Source: Microbacterium terregens (lineage in GTDB: Bacteria; Actinomycetota; Actinomycetes; Actinomycetales; Microbacteriaceae). Taken from it: a stretch of DNA of 64,000 nt. The notes beneath the pieces are model-generated. The model was given only the letters and a program-made list of their open reading frames with translations. It was not told the DNA's origin and searched no databases. Where the stretch lies: contig NZ_BAAAWH010000001.1 of the NCBI RefSeq assembly GCF_039534975.1, positions 806,001 through 870,000 on the forward strand. Reading direction: 5' to 3'. Positions 49,498 to 59,290 of this stretch are shown here, in pieces; position 1 is the first letter of the stretch; the number at the start of each line of letters is the position of its first letter. The position numbers and the translations under genes are program-made.

Positions 49498-50952
49498 ATG
49501 ACGAATACATCGAAGGGCCGTCTCGGACGGCTCGTAGCAGCGGTCGGAGTGGTCGCGATCGCGACGCTCGGCGCCGTGACCATCGGCGGACCCGCATCCG
49601 CGACGGACGGGCCGAACATCGACCCGAAGGCGACCGGCTCGGTCACCATCCACAAATATCAGCAGCCGGCCCAGCCGACCACGCTGCCGCACGACGGCAC
49701 GGCCTTGACGCCCGAACAGCTCAAGGGCTTGCAGCCGCTGGAGGGCGTCACGTTCAGCATCGCGAAGGTCGACGCCGTCGATCTCGCCACGAACGCCGGC
49801 TGGACCCTCGCCGAGAAGCTCACGGTGGTTGCCGGCAAGGTGACGGACGGCACCACGACGTTCGCGACGACTGCCGTGTCGGCGGGCGCCACCGCCGCGG
49901 ACGGCACCCTGGCCTTCCCGAGCCTCGGCCTCGGGGTCTACCTCGTCACCGAGACCGGCGCCGGCGGCAACCCGATCGCCGTCACCTCGCCGCCCTTCCT
50001 GGTGTCGGTGCCGCTGCCGAACGCCGGTAAGTGGCTCTACGACATCCACGTGTACCCGAAGAACTCCGTGACCGGAGTGTCCAAGTCCGTCGATGACAGC
50101 ACCGCGTTCGGCCTCGGCCAGGAGGTCGCGTGGACCGTGACCGGAGACATCCCGAACCTGGCAGCGGATGGCCAGCTGACGAAGTACGACATCGTCGACA
50201 CGCTGGACGCGCGCCTCGGTTACGTCTCCGCGACGGTCACGGCCAAGACGGCCGACGGCACGTCCGTGCCGCGCGACCCCGCCGACTACGTGTTGACGGC
50301 GCCGACCGCGGGCTCGGCCGGCGAGGTGAAGGTCGTCGCGACGGCGTCAGGCCTGGACAAGCTCGAAGCCGCCGCCGGCGGAACCGTGCAGCTGAAGATC
50401 GTGACCACCGTGAAGTCGATCGAAGACGGCTCCATCGAGAACTCCGCCACGCTGTACGTCAACGACGCGACAGTGAAGGCCGACGCGGTCACGTACTGGG
50501 GTGCGCTGAAGATCTTCAAGTACACCGGCGAGAAGACCGCGCTGAAGGGTGCGCAGTTCCAGATCTTCACGAGCGAGGCCGATGCGATCGCGAAGTCGGA
50601 TGCCGTCGTGGTCGACGGCAAGGCGACCTTCACGTCGCCGGAGGACGGCATGATCGTGGTTCCCGGTCTGAAGGCCGGCGTGAGCGGCACCGACTACTGG
50701 ATCGTCGAGACCCAGGCGCCGGTGGGATACACCGCGACCGCCGCACCGACCAAGGTGACCGTCAAGACGGGCGACATCGCCGGCGCGCAGGTCGTGAAGG
50801 TGCACAACTCGCAGGTTCCGGCGTACGCCCTGCCGCTCACCGGTGGCAACGGCCCGCTGATGTTCGCGACGGGTGGTGGAGCGCTCGTGCTCGTCGCCGT
50901 CGGAGCCGCCTTCGTGATCGCCCGGCGCAAGGCCGCCGCCGTCCGCGCCTGA
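49498..50952 (+). CDS. LPXTG-anchored major pilin (SpaH/SpaA type)
   Basis: 484 residues. ATG 49498 behind GGGGAG. Sec signal peptide with ASATDG near residue 36. The pilin motif WLYDIHVYPKN places the polymerising lysine at 188. The E-box WIVETQAP (Glu404) supports internal isopeptide bonds. LPLTG is at 445-449, followed by a hydrophobic helix and RRK tail. It forms the shaft, cross-linked by the downstream sortase. A strong hairpin after it would favour more pilin than sortase. Confidence 0.94.
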   Translation: MTNTSKGRLGRLVAAVGVVAIATLGAVTIGGPASATDGPNIDPKATGSVTIHKYQQPAQPTTLPHDGTALTPEQLKGLQPLEGVTFSIAKVDAVDLATNAGWTLAEKLTVVAGKVTDGTTTFATTAVSAGATAADGTLAFPSLGLGVYLVTETGAGGNPIAVTSPPFLVSVPLPNAGKWLYDIHVYPKNSVTGVSKSVDDSTAFGLGQEVAWTVTGDIPNLAADGQLTKYDIVDTLDARLGYVSATVTAKTADGTSVPRDPADYVLTAPTAGSAGEVKVVATASGLDKLEAAAGGTVQLKIVTTVKSIEDGSIENSATLYVNDATVKADAVTYWGALKIFKYTGEKTALKGAQFQIFTSEADAIAKSDAVVVDGKATFTSPEDGMIVVPGLKAGVSGTDYWIVETQAPVGYTATAAPTKVTVKTGDIAGAQVVKVHNSQVPAYALPLTGGNGPLMFATGGGALVLVAVGAAFVIARRKAAAVRA

Positions 50953-51020
50953 CCCCCCGGTGGTCGGCCCCCCTAGCCGATCGCCGTTCCCCCAAAACCC
51001 GTGGCGGGGCGGCCGCACCG

Positions 51021-51058
51021 CCTCTCCCGTTCCGGTCTCCATTCCGGAACGGGAGAGG
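51021..51058 (+). terminator. Attenuator hairpin between pilin and sortase genes
   Basis: CCTCTCCCGTTCCGG (51021-51035) and CCGGAACGGGAGAGG (51044-51058) form a perfect 15-bp stem with an 8-base loop. It is flanked by two direct copies of a block with CGTGGCGGGG and GGCCGCACCGCCTC (about 50998-51024 and 51089-51116). Probably lowers sortase expression relative to pilin. Confidence 0.7.
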
Positions 51059-51160
51059 TCTGCCGGCTTCCCCGCCACGGCCCCCGACCCCGTGGCGGGG
51101 GAGGCCGCACCGCCTCCCTCGCCACGGCACCACGCTGTTCCACGTCCGCCCGGAGTACCC

Positions 51161-52105
51161 GTGACACTGATCGCCCCTGCTGCTGCCGACTCGTCGACGC
51201 CGTCCTCGCGACGAGCGGAGCGGGCGCTGCGTCCGCGGTGGCGGCTTCCGGTACTCCCGCTCGCCATCGCCGTCGTCTGCCTTCTCGGCATCCTGATCCT
51301 GATGTATCCCTCCGTGGCGGGATGGTTCTCGCAGTACGAGCAGTCGCGCATGATCGACGAGTACTCGACCGAGGTCGAGGTCCTGGGCCCCGAGGGTGTC
51401 GCGGGCGAGATCGAACGCGCGCACGCGTACAACACGGACCTGGTCGGCGGGGCGTCCGTGGCCGCGGGTGAGAGGCTGCCCGTTGTCGACGGCGCGGCCG
51501 TCGACAACGACTACTCCTCGCTGCTCTCGGCCGACGATCAGGGCTTGATGGCCCGCCTGCGCGTTCCCTCGATCGGCGTCGATCTGCCGATCTACCACGG
51601 CGTATCGGAGGCCGTGCTGCAGCGCGGCGTCGGGCACCTGGAGGGCACGGCGCTGCCGGTCGGTGGCGAGGACACGCACGCGGTGCTCACCGCCCACCGC
51701 GGGCTGGCGTCCTCGACGCTGTTCACGAATCTCGACCAGGTCGACGAGGGGGACCTCTTCTCGATCGAAGTGTTCGGCGACGTCCTGACCTACCGGGTCA
51801 TCAGCACGCAGGTGGTCGCCCCCAGCGAGACCGAGACGCTCTACCCGCTGGTGGGCGAGGACCTCGTCACGCTGGTGACCTGCACGCCGCTGGGCATCAA
51901 CAGCCATCGGATCCTGGTGACGGGCGAGCGCATCCTGCCGACACCGCCCGCCGAGGTCGCGCAGGCGGGGCAGACCCCCGATATCCCCGGGTTTCCGTGG
52001 TGGACGCTGATCCTCGCGGCGGCGGCGCTCACGCTCGGCCTGTACGTCTGGTGGTCCGGTCGACCCGCGCGCCGTCGCCGGTCTCGTAGCGCCGGGAAGC
52101 CGTGA
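51161..52105 (+). CDS. Class C (pilin-polymerising) sortase
   Basis: 314 residues. GTG 51161 behind GGAG. N-terminal helix LPLAIAVVCLLGILILMYPS, catalytic domain with LPIYHGVSE, GVGHLEGTALPVGG, TAHRGL (His179), TLVTCTP (Cys241) and Arg250, then a C-terminal helix (PWWTLILAAAALTLGLYVWW) and basic tail. The two-helix topology and motif set are those of class C sortases that assemble pili. Third gene of the pilus operon. Confidence 0.93.
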   Translation: MTLIAPAAADSSTPSSRRAERALRPRWRLPVLPLAIAVVCLLGILILMYPSVAGWFSQYEQSRMIDEYSTEVEVLGPEGVAGEIERAHAYNTDLVGGASVAAGERLPVVDGAAVDNDYSSLLSADDQGLMARLRVPSIGVDLPIYHGVSEAVLQRGVGHLEGTALPVGGEDTHAVLTAHRGLASSTLFTNLDQVDEGDLFSIEVFGDVLTYRVISTQVVAPSETETLYPLVGEDLVTLVTCTPLGINSHRILVTGERILPTPPAEVAQAGQTPDIPGFPWWTLILAAAALTLGLYVWWSGRPARRRRSRSAGKP

Positions 52106-52150
52106 CCCCGGGGCCTTCGCGGTGCGGCTCGGCGCGGCTCGGCTCGGTTG

Positions 52151-52249
52151 TCGAGAGTGCATGTCCCGGCTGCCGAGGGTGCATGTCCCGGCTGCCGAGG
52201 GTGCGTGTCCCGGCTGGCGAGGGTGCAGGTCCCGGTTGCCGAGGGTGCT
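52151..52249 (+). repeat. 22-bp tandem repeat array 1
   Basis: Four complete contiguous 22-bp units start at 52151, 52173, 52195 and 52217, and a partial fifth runs from 52239. Consensus CCGAGGGTGCATGTCCCGGC plus TG. There are no spacers, so this is not CRISPR. Located between the sortase and the small gene at 52371. Confidence 0.88.
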
Positions 52250-52302
52250 GCGTCGCTCGGCTGACGAGCGCTCGAACAGTGGATGCCGGGCGCCTTGACC
52301 GT

Positions 52303-52332
52303 TTGACGGAGACCCCGTTGCCCACCTTCAAT
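52303..52332 (+). promoter_or_regulatory. Promoter of the small Rv0909-like gene
   Basis: TTGACG (52303-52308), 18-bp spacer, TTCAAT (52327-52332). Start near 52339, about 30 bases before the ATG at 52371, with AGGAG in between. Confidence 0.5.
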
Positions 52333-52370
52333 GGGAGTGAGCGCCCACTCGGGCGACGAAGGAGTGCGCA

Positions 52371-52589
52371 ATGGGTATCGACGACGTGGTGAACCAGGGC
52401 AAGGAATTCCTCGAGCAGAACAAGGACAAGATCGGCGAGGCGCTCAAGTCCGACCAGGCGGAGGACATCAGCGACAACGCGCTGAACGCCGCCGCAGACT
52501 TCGTCAAGAAGGTCGCCCCTGACACCGTCGACCAGCACGTCGACGGTGTCCGCGACAACATCGACAAGGCCGTCGGCAACGAGAAGTAG
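52371..52589 (+). CDS. Small Rv0909/MT0933-like antitoxin-family protein
   Basis: 72 residues, acidic and helical, starting MGIDDVVNQGKEFLEQNKDK, with ALNAAADFVKKVAPD and ending VGNEK. ATG 52371 with AGGAG six bases upstream. The composition resembles actinobacterial MT0933-type putative antitoxins. No toxin gene overlaps it, so a stand-alone role is as likely as toxin neutralisation. Own promoter and terminator make it monocistronic. Confidence 0.7.
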   Translation: MGIDDVVNQGKEFLEQNKDKIGEALKSDQAEDISDNALNAAADFVKKVAPDTVDQHVDGVRDNIDKAVGNEK

Positions 52590-52598
52590 CTGTTTCGG

Positions 52599-52630
52599 GG
52601 GCCCGGGATGCTCGGCGTCCCGGGCCCTTT
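52599..52630 (+). terminator. Terminator of the small Rv0909-like gene
   Basis: GGGCCCGGGA (52599-52608) pairs with TCCCGGGCCC (52618-52627), followed by TTT. It lies ten bases after the stop. Confidence 0.85.
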
Positions 52631-52648
52631 CGCGTCCCGGCTCGGCCG

Positions 52649-52815
52649 CCGAGAGTGCCCACCTCAGCCCCGAGGGTGCACATCCCGGCCGCCGAGAGTG
52701 CCCGCCCCAGCCCCGAGGGTGCACGCCCCGGCTGCCGAGAGTGCCCACCTCAGCCCCGAGGGTGCACCTCCCGCCCGCCGAGAGTACCCACGCCGATCGC
52801 CGAGAGTCCTCCGAC
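52649..52815 (+). repeat. 21/22-bp tandem repeat array 2
   Basis: Eight units start at 52649, 52670, 52692, 52713, 52735, 52756, 52778 and 52800, so lengths mostly alternate 21 and 22 (a 43-bp dimer). The core CCGAGAGTGC or CCGAGGGTGC is followed by CCACCTCAGC or ACATCCCGGC types. Same orientation and family as array 1. It fills most of the 343-bp gap before the 52933 gene; nothing coding is seen there. Confidence 0.88.
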
Positions 52816-52932
52816 GCTGAACAGCCGCGCCCCGCCCGAGCTCCTCCTCCCCAGGCGCCGCTCCCGACGGGTTACTCCTCCATATCGGCGTACCGGCGCC
52901 GCGCGCAGACCCGCGGCCGCCAGCCTGGACCC

Positions 52933-53874
52933 ATGGCATCCATCGACGACGCCCTCGTCAGGTCAACGCAGCTCGACCCCGCACCCACGGTGGGGTTCAC
53001 GAGGCTTCGCCGCGGCATCCACGTGAACGCGGAGGAATGGGCGGCGCAGCACGTGGAAGGACGCCAGCGGCTGCGCGCGCATGCCGTGGCGGCGAGTGCC
53101 CGGCGGGCACCGGTGTATTCGCACATCACGGCGGCCGCACTCTGGCGCGTGCCCGTCTTCGGCAGTCGTGACACCCGCGCGCACGTCATCGATCCCGGCG
53201 AAAACCCCGCCAAGTCTCGCGGGGACGTGGTGCGTCACGGCATCCCCCTGTCCGATGAGGACGTCGTGATGCTCGACGGACTGCTCGTCACCGCCCTGGA
53301 TCGCACGGTGTACGACGTCATCCGCGTGCTGCCTGCCGAGGGCGGACTCGCCGCTTTCGATGCAGCGCTTCGTCGCGTTGCCTGGGACGACGAATCGCAC
53401 ACGATCGATGCGGATGCCAGTGACGGCTTCCGTGCACTCGTGTGGCGCCGGATCTTCGCGAATCCGGGCGCGCGCGGCATCCGTCGGGCGCGCCTGCTGG
53501 CCGAACTCGCCGACGGTCGCGCGCAGCTGCCGGGCGAGAGCGTCAGCCGGTACCGCATGTGGGAGCTCGGGATGCCGGCGGCACAGTTGCAGCGGGAGGT
53601 GCTGACGGATCTGGGCCGGACGTACCTCGACTTCGCATGGCCGCGGCTGCGTCGGTTCGGTGAGTTCGACGGCGCCGTCAAGCTCGTGGACCCGGAGTTC
53701 ACGCGCGGGCGCACACCGGCGCAGGTGGTGCGCGATCAGGCTGCGCGGCGTGCCGCGATCGAAAACGCGACGGGATGGATCGGCATGAACTGGGGGATGC
53801 CGCAGCTCGACGACTGCGAGACGCTCCTGGACGCTCTCATCACGCAGGGTTGGCCGCGCGGGTATCGGCCGTAG
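52933..53874 (+). CDS. AbiEi-like/DUF559-type hypothetical protein
   Basis: 313 residues, cytoplasmic. ATG 52933 starts MASIDDALVRSTQLDPAPTV, with no strong ribosome binding site. The N-terminal half (GFTRLRRGIHVNAEEW, SHITAAALWRVPV, HVIDPGEN) resembles the AbiEi antitoxin-like module found fused in many actinobacterial proteins. The C-terminal part has TYLDFAWP and RFGEFDGAVKLV, the positions where DUF559-like nuclease folds carry D and E. No canonical ExK is seen, so nuclease activity is uncertain. It is enclosed by repeat arrays 2 and 3. Confidence 0.65.
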   Translation: MASIDDALVRSTQLDPAPTVGFTRLRRGIHVNAEEWAAQHVEGRQRLRAHAVAASARRAPVYSHITAAALWRVPVFGSRDTRAHVIDPGENPAKSRGDVVRHGIPLSDEDVVMLDGLLVTALDRTVYDVIRVLPAEGGLAAFDAALRRVAWDDESHTIDADASDGFRALVWRRIFANPGARGIRRARLLAELADGRAQLPGESVSRYRMWELGMPAAQLQREVLTDLGRTYLDFAWPRLRRFGEFDGAVKLVDPEFTRGRTPAQVVRDQAARRAAIENATGWIGMNWGMPQLDDCETLLDALITQGWPRGYRP

Positions 53875-53883
53875 CCGCGTCGA

Positions 53884-54124
53884 GCACTTTCGGCGGCGGG
53901 GACGTGCACGCTCGATAACCTGGACCGGCACCTTGGGGGCGGGGACGTGCACTTTCGGCGGCGGTGGCCCGCACCCTCGGCGGCGGAGACGCGCACCCTG
54001 GGCAACCGGGACCGGCACTCTCGGCAGCAGGGACATGCACTCTCGGCGGCAGGGACATGCACTCTCGGCAGCCGGGACCGGCACTCTCGACGGCAGGGAT
54101 ATGCACTCTCGGCAGCCGGGCGAC
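53884..54124 (-). repeat. 21/22-bp tandem repeat array 3, inverted
   Basis: Eleven units start at 53884, 53906, 53928, 53949, 53971, 53993, 54015, 54037, 54059, 54081 and 54103. Consensus GCACTCTCGGCAGCCGGGAC is the reverse complement of arrays 1 and 2. The 5' units are the most degenerate. The array immediately precedes the rpsJ promoter. Confidence 0.88.
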
Positions 54125-54165
54125 GGCGGGCGCGAGGCCCCGACACACCCACGACACGCCCGAGT

Positions 54166-54194
54166 TTGCGACACGCCCGGGCTGCACGTAGAAT
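54166..54194 (+). promoter_or_regulatory. Promoter of the S10 operon
   Basis: TTGCGA (54166-54171), 17-bp spacer, TAGAAT (54189-54194). Start near 54201. Strong match to a housekeeping promoter, placed directly after repeat array 3. Confidence 0.75.
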
Positions 54195-54200
54195 AGTGAG

Positions 54201-54532
54201 GTTCCACATTCCGGCGGCCGCTCGCGTGCCCCGGATCACTGCCAGGGCAGTGCATAGGCGGCGCACACGCGCAGGGTCCTAGGCCGCAGGCAGCAGAGCA
54301 ACACTTCCAACACCAGCATCCCGGCAACGGGGCGTGCCTTGCGTGCGCAGCGCGGGTGGGGGAGCCGGGGACGAAAGCCTCCGGTTTGACAGCAGAACAG
54401 TGGTGCAAGCCTTACCGCGGAGACGCGGTGAGCGAAGTGCCAAGGACGAGGGATGACCCATCCCACGTCCCCGTGCGTCCAATGCGGCCCGGATCCCGGG
54501 AACGTAAGACGCGGAAAGAGAGAGAGCAGACA
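54201..54532 (+). other. Long 5' leader of rpsJ
   Basis: About 330 bases between the predicted start and rpsJ, with no credible ORF. It contains the hairpin ACCGCG-GAGA-CGCGGT (54414-54429) with a GNRA tetraloop, inside a region with further pairing potential. In other bacteria the S10 leader binds a ribosomal protein for feedback control; whether this one does is inference. Confidence 0.45.
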
Positions 54533-54841
54533 ATGGCGGGACAGAAGATCCGCATTCGCCTGAAGTCGTACGATCACGCCGGCCTCGATTCGTCGGCCCG
54601 CAAGATCGTCGACACCGTGACCCGTGCTGGCGCGACCGTCGTGGGCCCCGTGCCCCTTCCGACCGAGAAGAACGTCATCGCCGTCATCCGGTCGCCGCAC
54701 AAGTACAAGGACAGCCGCGAGCACTTCGAAATGCGCACCCACAAGCGTCTGATCGACATCATCGACCCGACGCCCAAGGCCGTCGACTCGCTGATGCGCC
54801 TTGACCTGCCGGCTGACGTCAACATCGAGATCAAGCTCTAG
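54533..54841 (+). CDS. rpsJ: 30S ribosomal protein S10
   Basis: 102 residues, usual length. ATG 54533 gives [19 protein letters not shown], and [14 protein letters not shown] is diagnostic. First gene of the S10 operon, behind its own promoter and a long leader. The purine-rich GGAAAGAGAGAGAG stretch serves as ribosome binding region. Confidence 0.98.
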   Translation: MAGQKIRIRLKSYDHAGLDSSARKIVDTVTRAGATVVGPVPLPTEKNVIAVIRSPHKYKDSREHFEMRTHKRLIDIIDPTPKAVDSLMRLDLPADVNIEIKL

Positions 54842-54849
54842 GACTCGCC

Positions 54850-55506
54850 ATGGCAGACATCAACTCAAAGATTTCCAAGGGGATGCTGGGCACCAAGCTC
54901 GGCATGACCCAGGTGTGGAACGAGAATGGCAAGCTCATTCCCGTCACCGTCATCGAGCTCGCCCCGAACGTGGTCACCCAGGTTCGCACCCCCGAGCGTG
55001 ACGGCTACAACGCGATCCAGATCGCCTACGGCCAGATCGACCCGCGCAAGGTCAACCAGCCGCAGACCGCCCACTTCGAGGCTGCCGGCGTCACGCCGCG
55101 CCGCCACCTCACCGAGGTGCGTACCGCCGACGCCGGCGACTACACGCTCGGCCAGGAGCTCACCGCTGAGGGCACGTTCGCGGCCGGCCAGCTGGTCGAC
55201 GTCGTCGGCACCAGCAAGGGCAAGGGCTTCGCCGGTGTCATGAAGCGTCACAACTTCAAGGGCGTCTCGGCATCGCACGGTTCGCACCGCAACCACCGCA
55301 AGCCCGGCTCGATCGGCGCATCGTCGACCCCGAGCCGCGTCTTCAAGGGCATGCGCATGGCCGGCCGTATGGGTGGCGAGCGCGTGACCGTCCTGAACCT
55401 CACGGTGCACGCCGTCGACGCCGAGAAGGGTCTGCTGCTCGTCAAGGGCGCCGTCCCCGGCGCGCGCGGTCGCATCGTCTACGTCCGCAACGCAGTGAAG
55501 GGCTGA
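54850..55506 (+). CDS. rplC: 50S ribosomal protein L3
   Basis: 218 residues. Has the [19 protein letters not shown] start, [19 protein letters not shown] and [13 protein letters not shown]. One of the early 50S assembly proteins. Begins 8 bp after rpsJ. Confidence 0.98.
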   Translation: MADINSKISKGMLGTKLGMTQVWNENGKLIPVTVIELAPNVVTQVRTPERDGYNAIQIAYGQIDPRKVNQPQTAHFEAAGVTPRRHLTEVRTADAGDYTLGQELTAEGTFAAGQLVDVVGTSKGKGFAGVMKRHNFKGVSASHGSHRNHRKPGSIGASSTPSRVFKGMRMAGRMGGERVTVLNLTVHAVDAEKGLLLVKGAVPGARGRIVYVRNAVKG

Positions 55507-55510
55507 GACC

Positions 55511-56173
55511 ATGGCTGACCAGAATCTCGCGCTCGACGTGCGAAGCGCAGAAGGCAAAAAGGCCGGCTCGGTCGAGCTGCCCGCCGCGCTCTTCGACGTC
55601 AAGACCAACATCCCGCTGATCCACCAGGTCGTCGTCGCACAGCGTGCGGCGGCTCGCCAGGGCACCCACTCGACCAAGCGTCGCGGTGAGGTCTCCGGCG
55701 CCGGTCGCAAGCCGTTCAAGCAGAAGGGCACCGGTAACGCCCGTCAGGGCTCGATCCGCGCGCCGCACATGACCGGTGGTGGCGTCGTCCACGGACCCAA
55801 GCCCCGCGATTACTCGCAGCGCACGCCCAAGAAGATGATCGCGGCCGCCCTCCTGGGTGCGCTCAGCGATCGTGCTCGCGGCGAGCGTCTGCACGTCATC
55901 GAGTCGTTCGGCATCGAGGGTGCGCCCTCGACGAAGGCCGCCGCGGCGTACCTGGCCGAGGTCGCGCAGACCAAGCGCGTCCTCGTCGTGATCGACCGCA
56001 ACGACGAGATCACCGTCAAGAGCGTTCGCAACCTCGCGTACGTTCACGTGCTGCCGGTCGACCAGCTCAACGCCTACGACGTGCTCGTCTCCGACGACAT
56101 CGTCTTCACCAAGGCTGCTTACGACGCGTTCATCGCGGCGAAGGCTCCCGCGACCGAGGAGGTCTCGGCATGA
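55511..56173 (+). CDS. rplD: 50S ribosomal protein L4
   Basis: 220 residues. Includes [20 protein letters not shown] and [15 protein letters not shown], the exit-tunnel loop region. Overlaps rplW by ATGA. In E. coli L4 represses the S10 operon; not tested here. Confidence 0.98.
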   Translation: MADQNLALDVRSAEGKKAGSVELPAALFDVKTNIPLIHQVVVAQRAAARQGTHSTKRRGEVSGAGRKPFKQKGTGNARQGSIRAPHMTGGGVVHGPKPRDYSQRTPKKMIAAALLGALSDRARGERLHVIESFGIEGAPSTKAAAAYLAEVAQTKRVLVVIDRNDEITVKSVRNLAYVHVLPVDQLNAYDVLVSDDIVFTKAAYDAFIAAKAPATEEVSA

Positions 56174-56517
56174 CCGACCTGCAGACGGCTGTGAGCGCAA
56201 ACGGCAATAGCGGCCAGGCGCTCTCGATCAACAAGGACCCGCGCGACATCATCCTCAAGCCGGTCGTGTCGGAGAAGAGCTACGGGCTCATCGACGAGGG
56301 CAAGTACACGTTCCTCGTGGACCCCCGCGCGACCAAGACGGAGATCAAGCTCGCCATCGAGAAGATCTTCGGCGTCAAGGTCGCCGCGGTGAACACGATC
56401 AACCGCGTCGGCAAGGTCCGTCGCACCAAATTCGGCGCCGGCAAGCGCAAGGACACCAAGCGCGCGATCGTCACGCTCAAGTCGGGAACCATCGACATCT
56501 TCACGGCAGTCGGCTGA
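56170..56517 (+). CDS. rplW: 50S ribosomal protein L23
   Basis: 115 residues. The core [20 protein letters not shown] and [18 protein letters not shown] is standard; the first 20 residues ([20 protein letters not shown]) are a short extension. Start overlaps the rplD stop. Docking site at the tunnel exit for SRP and trigger factor in general. Confidence 0.97.
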   Translation: MTDLQTAVSANGNSGQALSINKDPRDIILKPVVSEKSYGLIDEGKYTFLVDPRATKTEIKLAIEKIFGVKVAAVNTINRVGKVRRTKFGAGKRKDTKRAIVTLKSGTIDIFTAVG

Positions 56518-56542
56518 CGGTCGGGACGAAGGACACATAACC

Positions 56543-57382
<840 letters not shown>

Positions 57383-57394
57383 GAGTAGAGGAAG

Positions 57395-57676
57395 ATGCCA
57401 CGCAGTCTTAAGAAGGGCCCCTTCGTCGACGAGCACTTGCTTCGCAAGGTCGTCGTCCAGAACGAAGCGGGAACCAAGAACGTCATCAAGACCTGGTCAC
57501 GTCGTTCGATGATCGTGCCGGCCATGCTCGGCCACACGATCGCCGTCCACGATGGTCGCAAGCACATCCCTGTGTTCGTGAGCGAGACCATGGTCGGCCA
57601 CAAGCTGGGCGAATTCGCGCCCACCCGCACCTTCCGCGGCCACGAGAAGGACGACAAGAAAGGCCGTCGCCGCTAG
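57395..57676 (+). CDS. rpsS: 30S ribosomal protein S19
   Basis: 93 residues. [19 protein letters not shown] and [20 protein letters not shown] are diagnostic. Standard position between L2 and L22. Confidence 0.98.
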   Translation: MPRSLKKGPFVDEHLLRKVVVQNEAGTKNVIKTWSRRSMIVPAMLGHTIAVHDGRKHIPVFVSETMVGHKLGEFAPTRTFRGHEKDDKKGRRR

Positions 57677-57696
57677 GCGACTGAGGAGGTAGAGAA

Positions 57697-58110
57697 ATGG
57701 TGGAGTCAATCGCACGTGTGCGACACATCCGCGTGACCCCTCAGAAGGCTCGTCGTGTCGTCGCCCTCATCAAGGGCAAGCAGGCCCAGGAGGCACTCGC
57801 CATCCTGAAGTTCGCGCCGCAGAGCGCGAGCGAGCCGATCGCCAAGCTGGTAGCAGCCGCGATCGCGAACGCTCGGGTCAAGGCCGACAAGGATGCCGAA
57901 TACCTGGACGAGCAGGACCTGTACGTGGCAAACGCGTACGTGGACGAGGGGACGACGCTCAAGCGTTTCCGCCCCCGCGCCCAGGGTCGCGCGTTCCAGA
58001 TCAAGAAGCGCACGAGCCACATCACGGTCGTGCTCTCTACGCCGGAGGTGGCCGACGCTTCGACAAGCTCGGCAACCGCGGGTACCAAGACGAAGAAGGC
58101 GAGCAAGTAA
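57697..58110 (+). CDS. rplV: 50S ribosomal protein L22
   Basis: 137 residues. Core ends with [11 protein letters not shown]. The last 20 or so residues ([20 protein letters not shown]) are low complexity. Their DNA contains GCTTCGACAAGC (58057-58068), a small palindrome that looks like intergenic-repeat sequence captured in the 3' end. The stop overlaps rpsC (TAATG). Confidence 0.97.
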   Translation: MVESIARVRHIRVTPQKARRVVALIKGKQAQEALAILKFAPQSASEPIAKLVAAAIANARVKADKDAEYLDEQDLYVANAYVDEGTTLKRFRPRAQGRAFQIKKRTSHITVVLSTPEVADASTSSATAGTKTKKASK

Positions 58111-58871
58111 TGGGCCAGAAGGTAAACCCGTACGGCTTCCGCCTCGGCATCACCACCGACCACGTGTCGCGCTGGTTCTCCGACTCGACGAAGCCCGGAC
58201 AGCGCTACGCCGACTACGTGGCCGAGGACATCAAGATCCGGAAGCTGCTGCAGTCGAACCTCGACCGTGCCGGCGTCAGCAGCATCGAGATCGAGCGCAC
58301 GCGTGACCGCGTTCGCGTCGACATCCACACCGCCCGCCCGGGCATCGTGATCGGCCGCCGCGGCGCCGAGGCCGAGCGCATTCGCACCGACCTCGAGAAG
58401 CTCACCGGCAAGCAGATCCAGCTGAACATCCTCGAGGTCAAGAACCCCGAGGCTGACGCTCAGCTGGTCGCGCAGGGCATCGCCGAGCAGCTTTCCGCTC
58501 GTGTGGCGTTCCGCCGCGCGATGCGCAAGGGTCTGCAGGGTGCTCAGCGCGCCGGTGCCAAGGGTGTCCGCATCCAGGTCTCCGGCCGCCTCGGCGGCGC
58601 CGAGATGAGCCGTTCGGAGTTCTACCGCGAAGGTCGTGTGCCCCTGCACACGCTGCGCGCGAACATCGACTACGGCTTCTACGAGGCCAAGACCACCTTC
58701 GGCCGCATCGGCGTGAAGGTCTGGATCTACAAGGGCGATCTCACCAACAAGGAACTCGCTCGCGAGCAGGCCAACGCACCGAAGGCGCCCCGTGGTCGGG
58801 ACGACCGTGGTGGCGACCGTCGCCGTGCACCGCGCAACGACGCCCCCGTCGCAGAAGGAGCGTCAGCCTGA
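58110..58871 (+). CDS. rpsC: 30S ribosomal protein S3
   Basis: 253 residues. [22 protein letters not shown]-domain [13 protein letters not shown], and a C-terminal Arg/Asp/Gly-rich tail ([16 protein letters not shown]). One-base overlaps with rplV and rplP. Confidence 0.98.
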   Translation: MGQKVNPYGFRLGITTDHVSRWFSDSTKPGQRYADYVAEDIKIRKLLQSNLDRAGVSSIEIERTRDRVRVDIHTARPGIVIGRRGAEAERIRTDLEKLTGKQIQLNILEVKNPEADAQLVAQGIAEQLSARVAFRRAMRKGLQGAQRAGAKGVRIQVSGRLGGAEMSRSEFYREGRVPLHTLRANIDYGFYEAKTTFGRIGVKVWIYKGDLTNKELAREQANAPKAPRGRDDRGGDRRRAPRNDAPVAEGASA

Positions 58872-59290
58872 TGCTTATCCCCCGCAAGGTCAAGTTCCGC
58901 AAGCAGCACCACCCGGGCCGTTCCGGTCAGGCGTCCGGTGGCACCAAGGTGTCCTTCGGCGAGTACGGCATCCAGGCCCTCACGCCCGCTTACGTGACCA
59001 ACCGTCAGATCGAGTCCGCTCGTATCGCCATGACGCGTCACATCAAGCGCGGCGGGAAGGTGTGGATCAACATCTACCCCGACCGTCCGCTCACGAAGAA
59101 GCCGGCCGAAACCCGCATGGGTTCCGGTAAGGGTTCGCCGGAGTGGTGGGTCGCGAACGTCAAGCCGGGTCGCGTCCTCTTCGAGGTCGCCGGTGTCAGC
59201 GAGGAACTCGCTCGCGAAGCACTGACCCGTGCCATTCACAAGCTGCCCCTGAAGGCACGCATCATCAAGCGCGAGGAGGGCGACGCGTAA
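58871..59290 (+). CDS. rplP: 50S ribosomal protein L16
   Basis: 139 residues. [19 protein letters not shown] and [20 protein letters not shown] are diagnostic. Overlaps rpsC and rpmC by one base each. Confidence 0.98.
   Translation: MLIPRKVKFRKQHHPGRSGQASGGTKVSFGEYGIQALTPAYVTNRQIESARIAMTRHIKRGGKVWINIYPDRPLTKKPAETRMGSGKGSPEWWVANVKPGRVLFEVAGVSEELAREALTRAIHKLPLKARIIKREEGDA

Noticed and set aside
52151..54124. CRISPR array
   Set aside because: Units are contiguous 21/22-bp repeats without unique spacers, and no cas gene is present.
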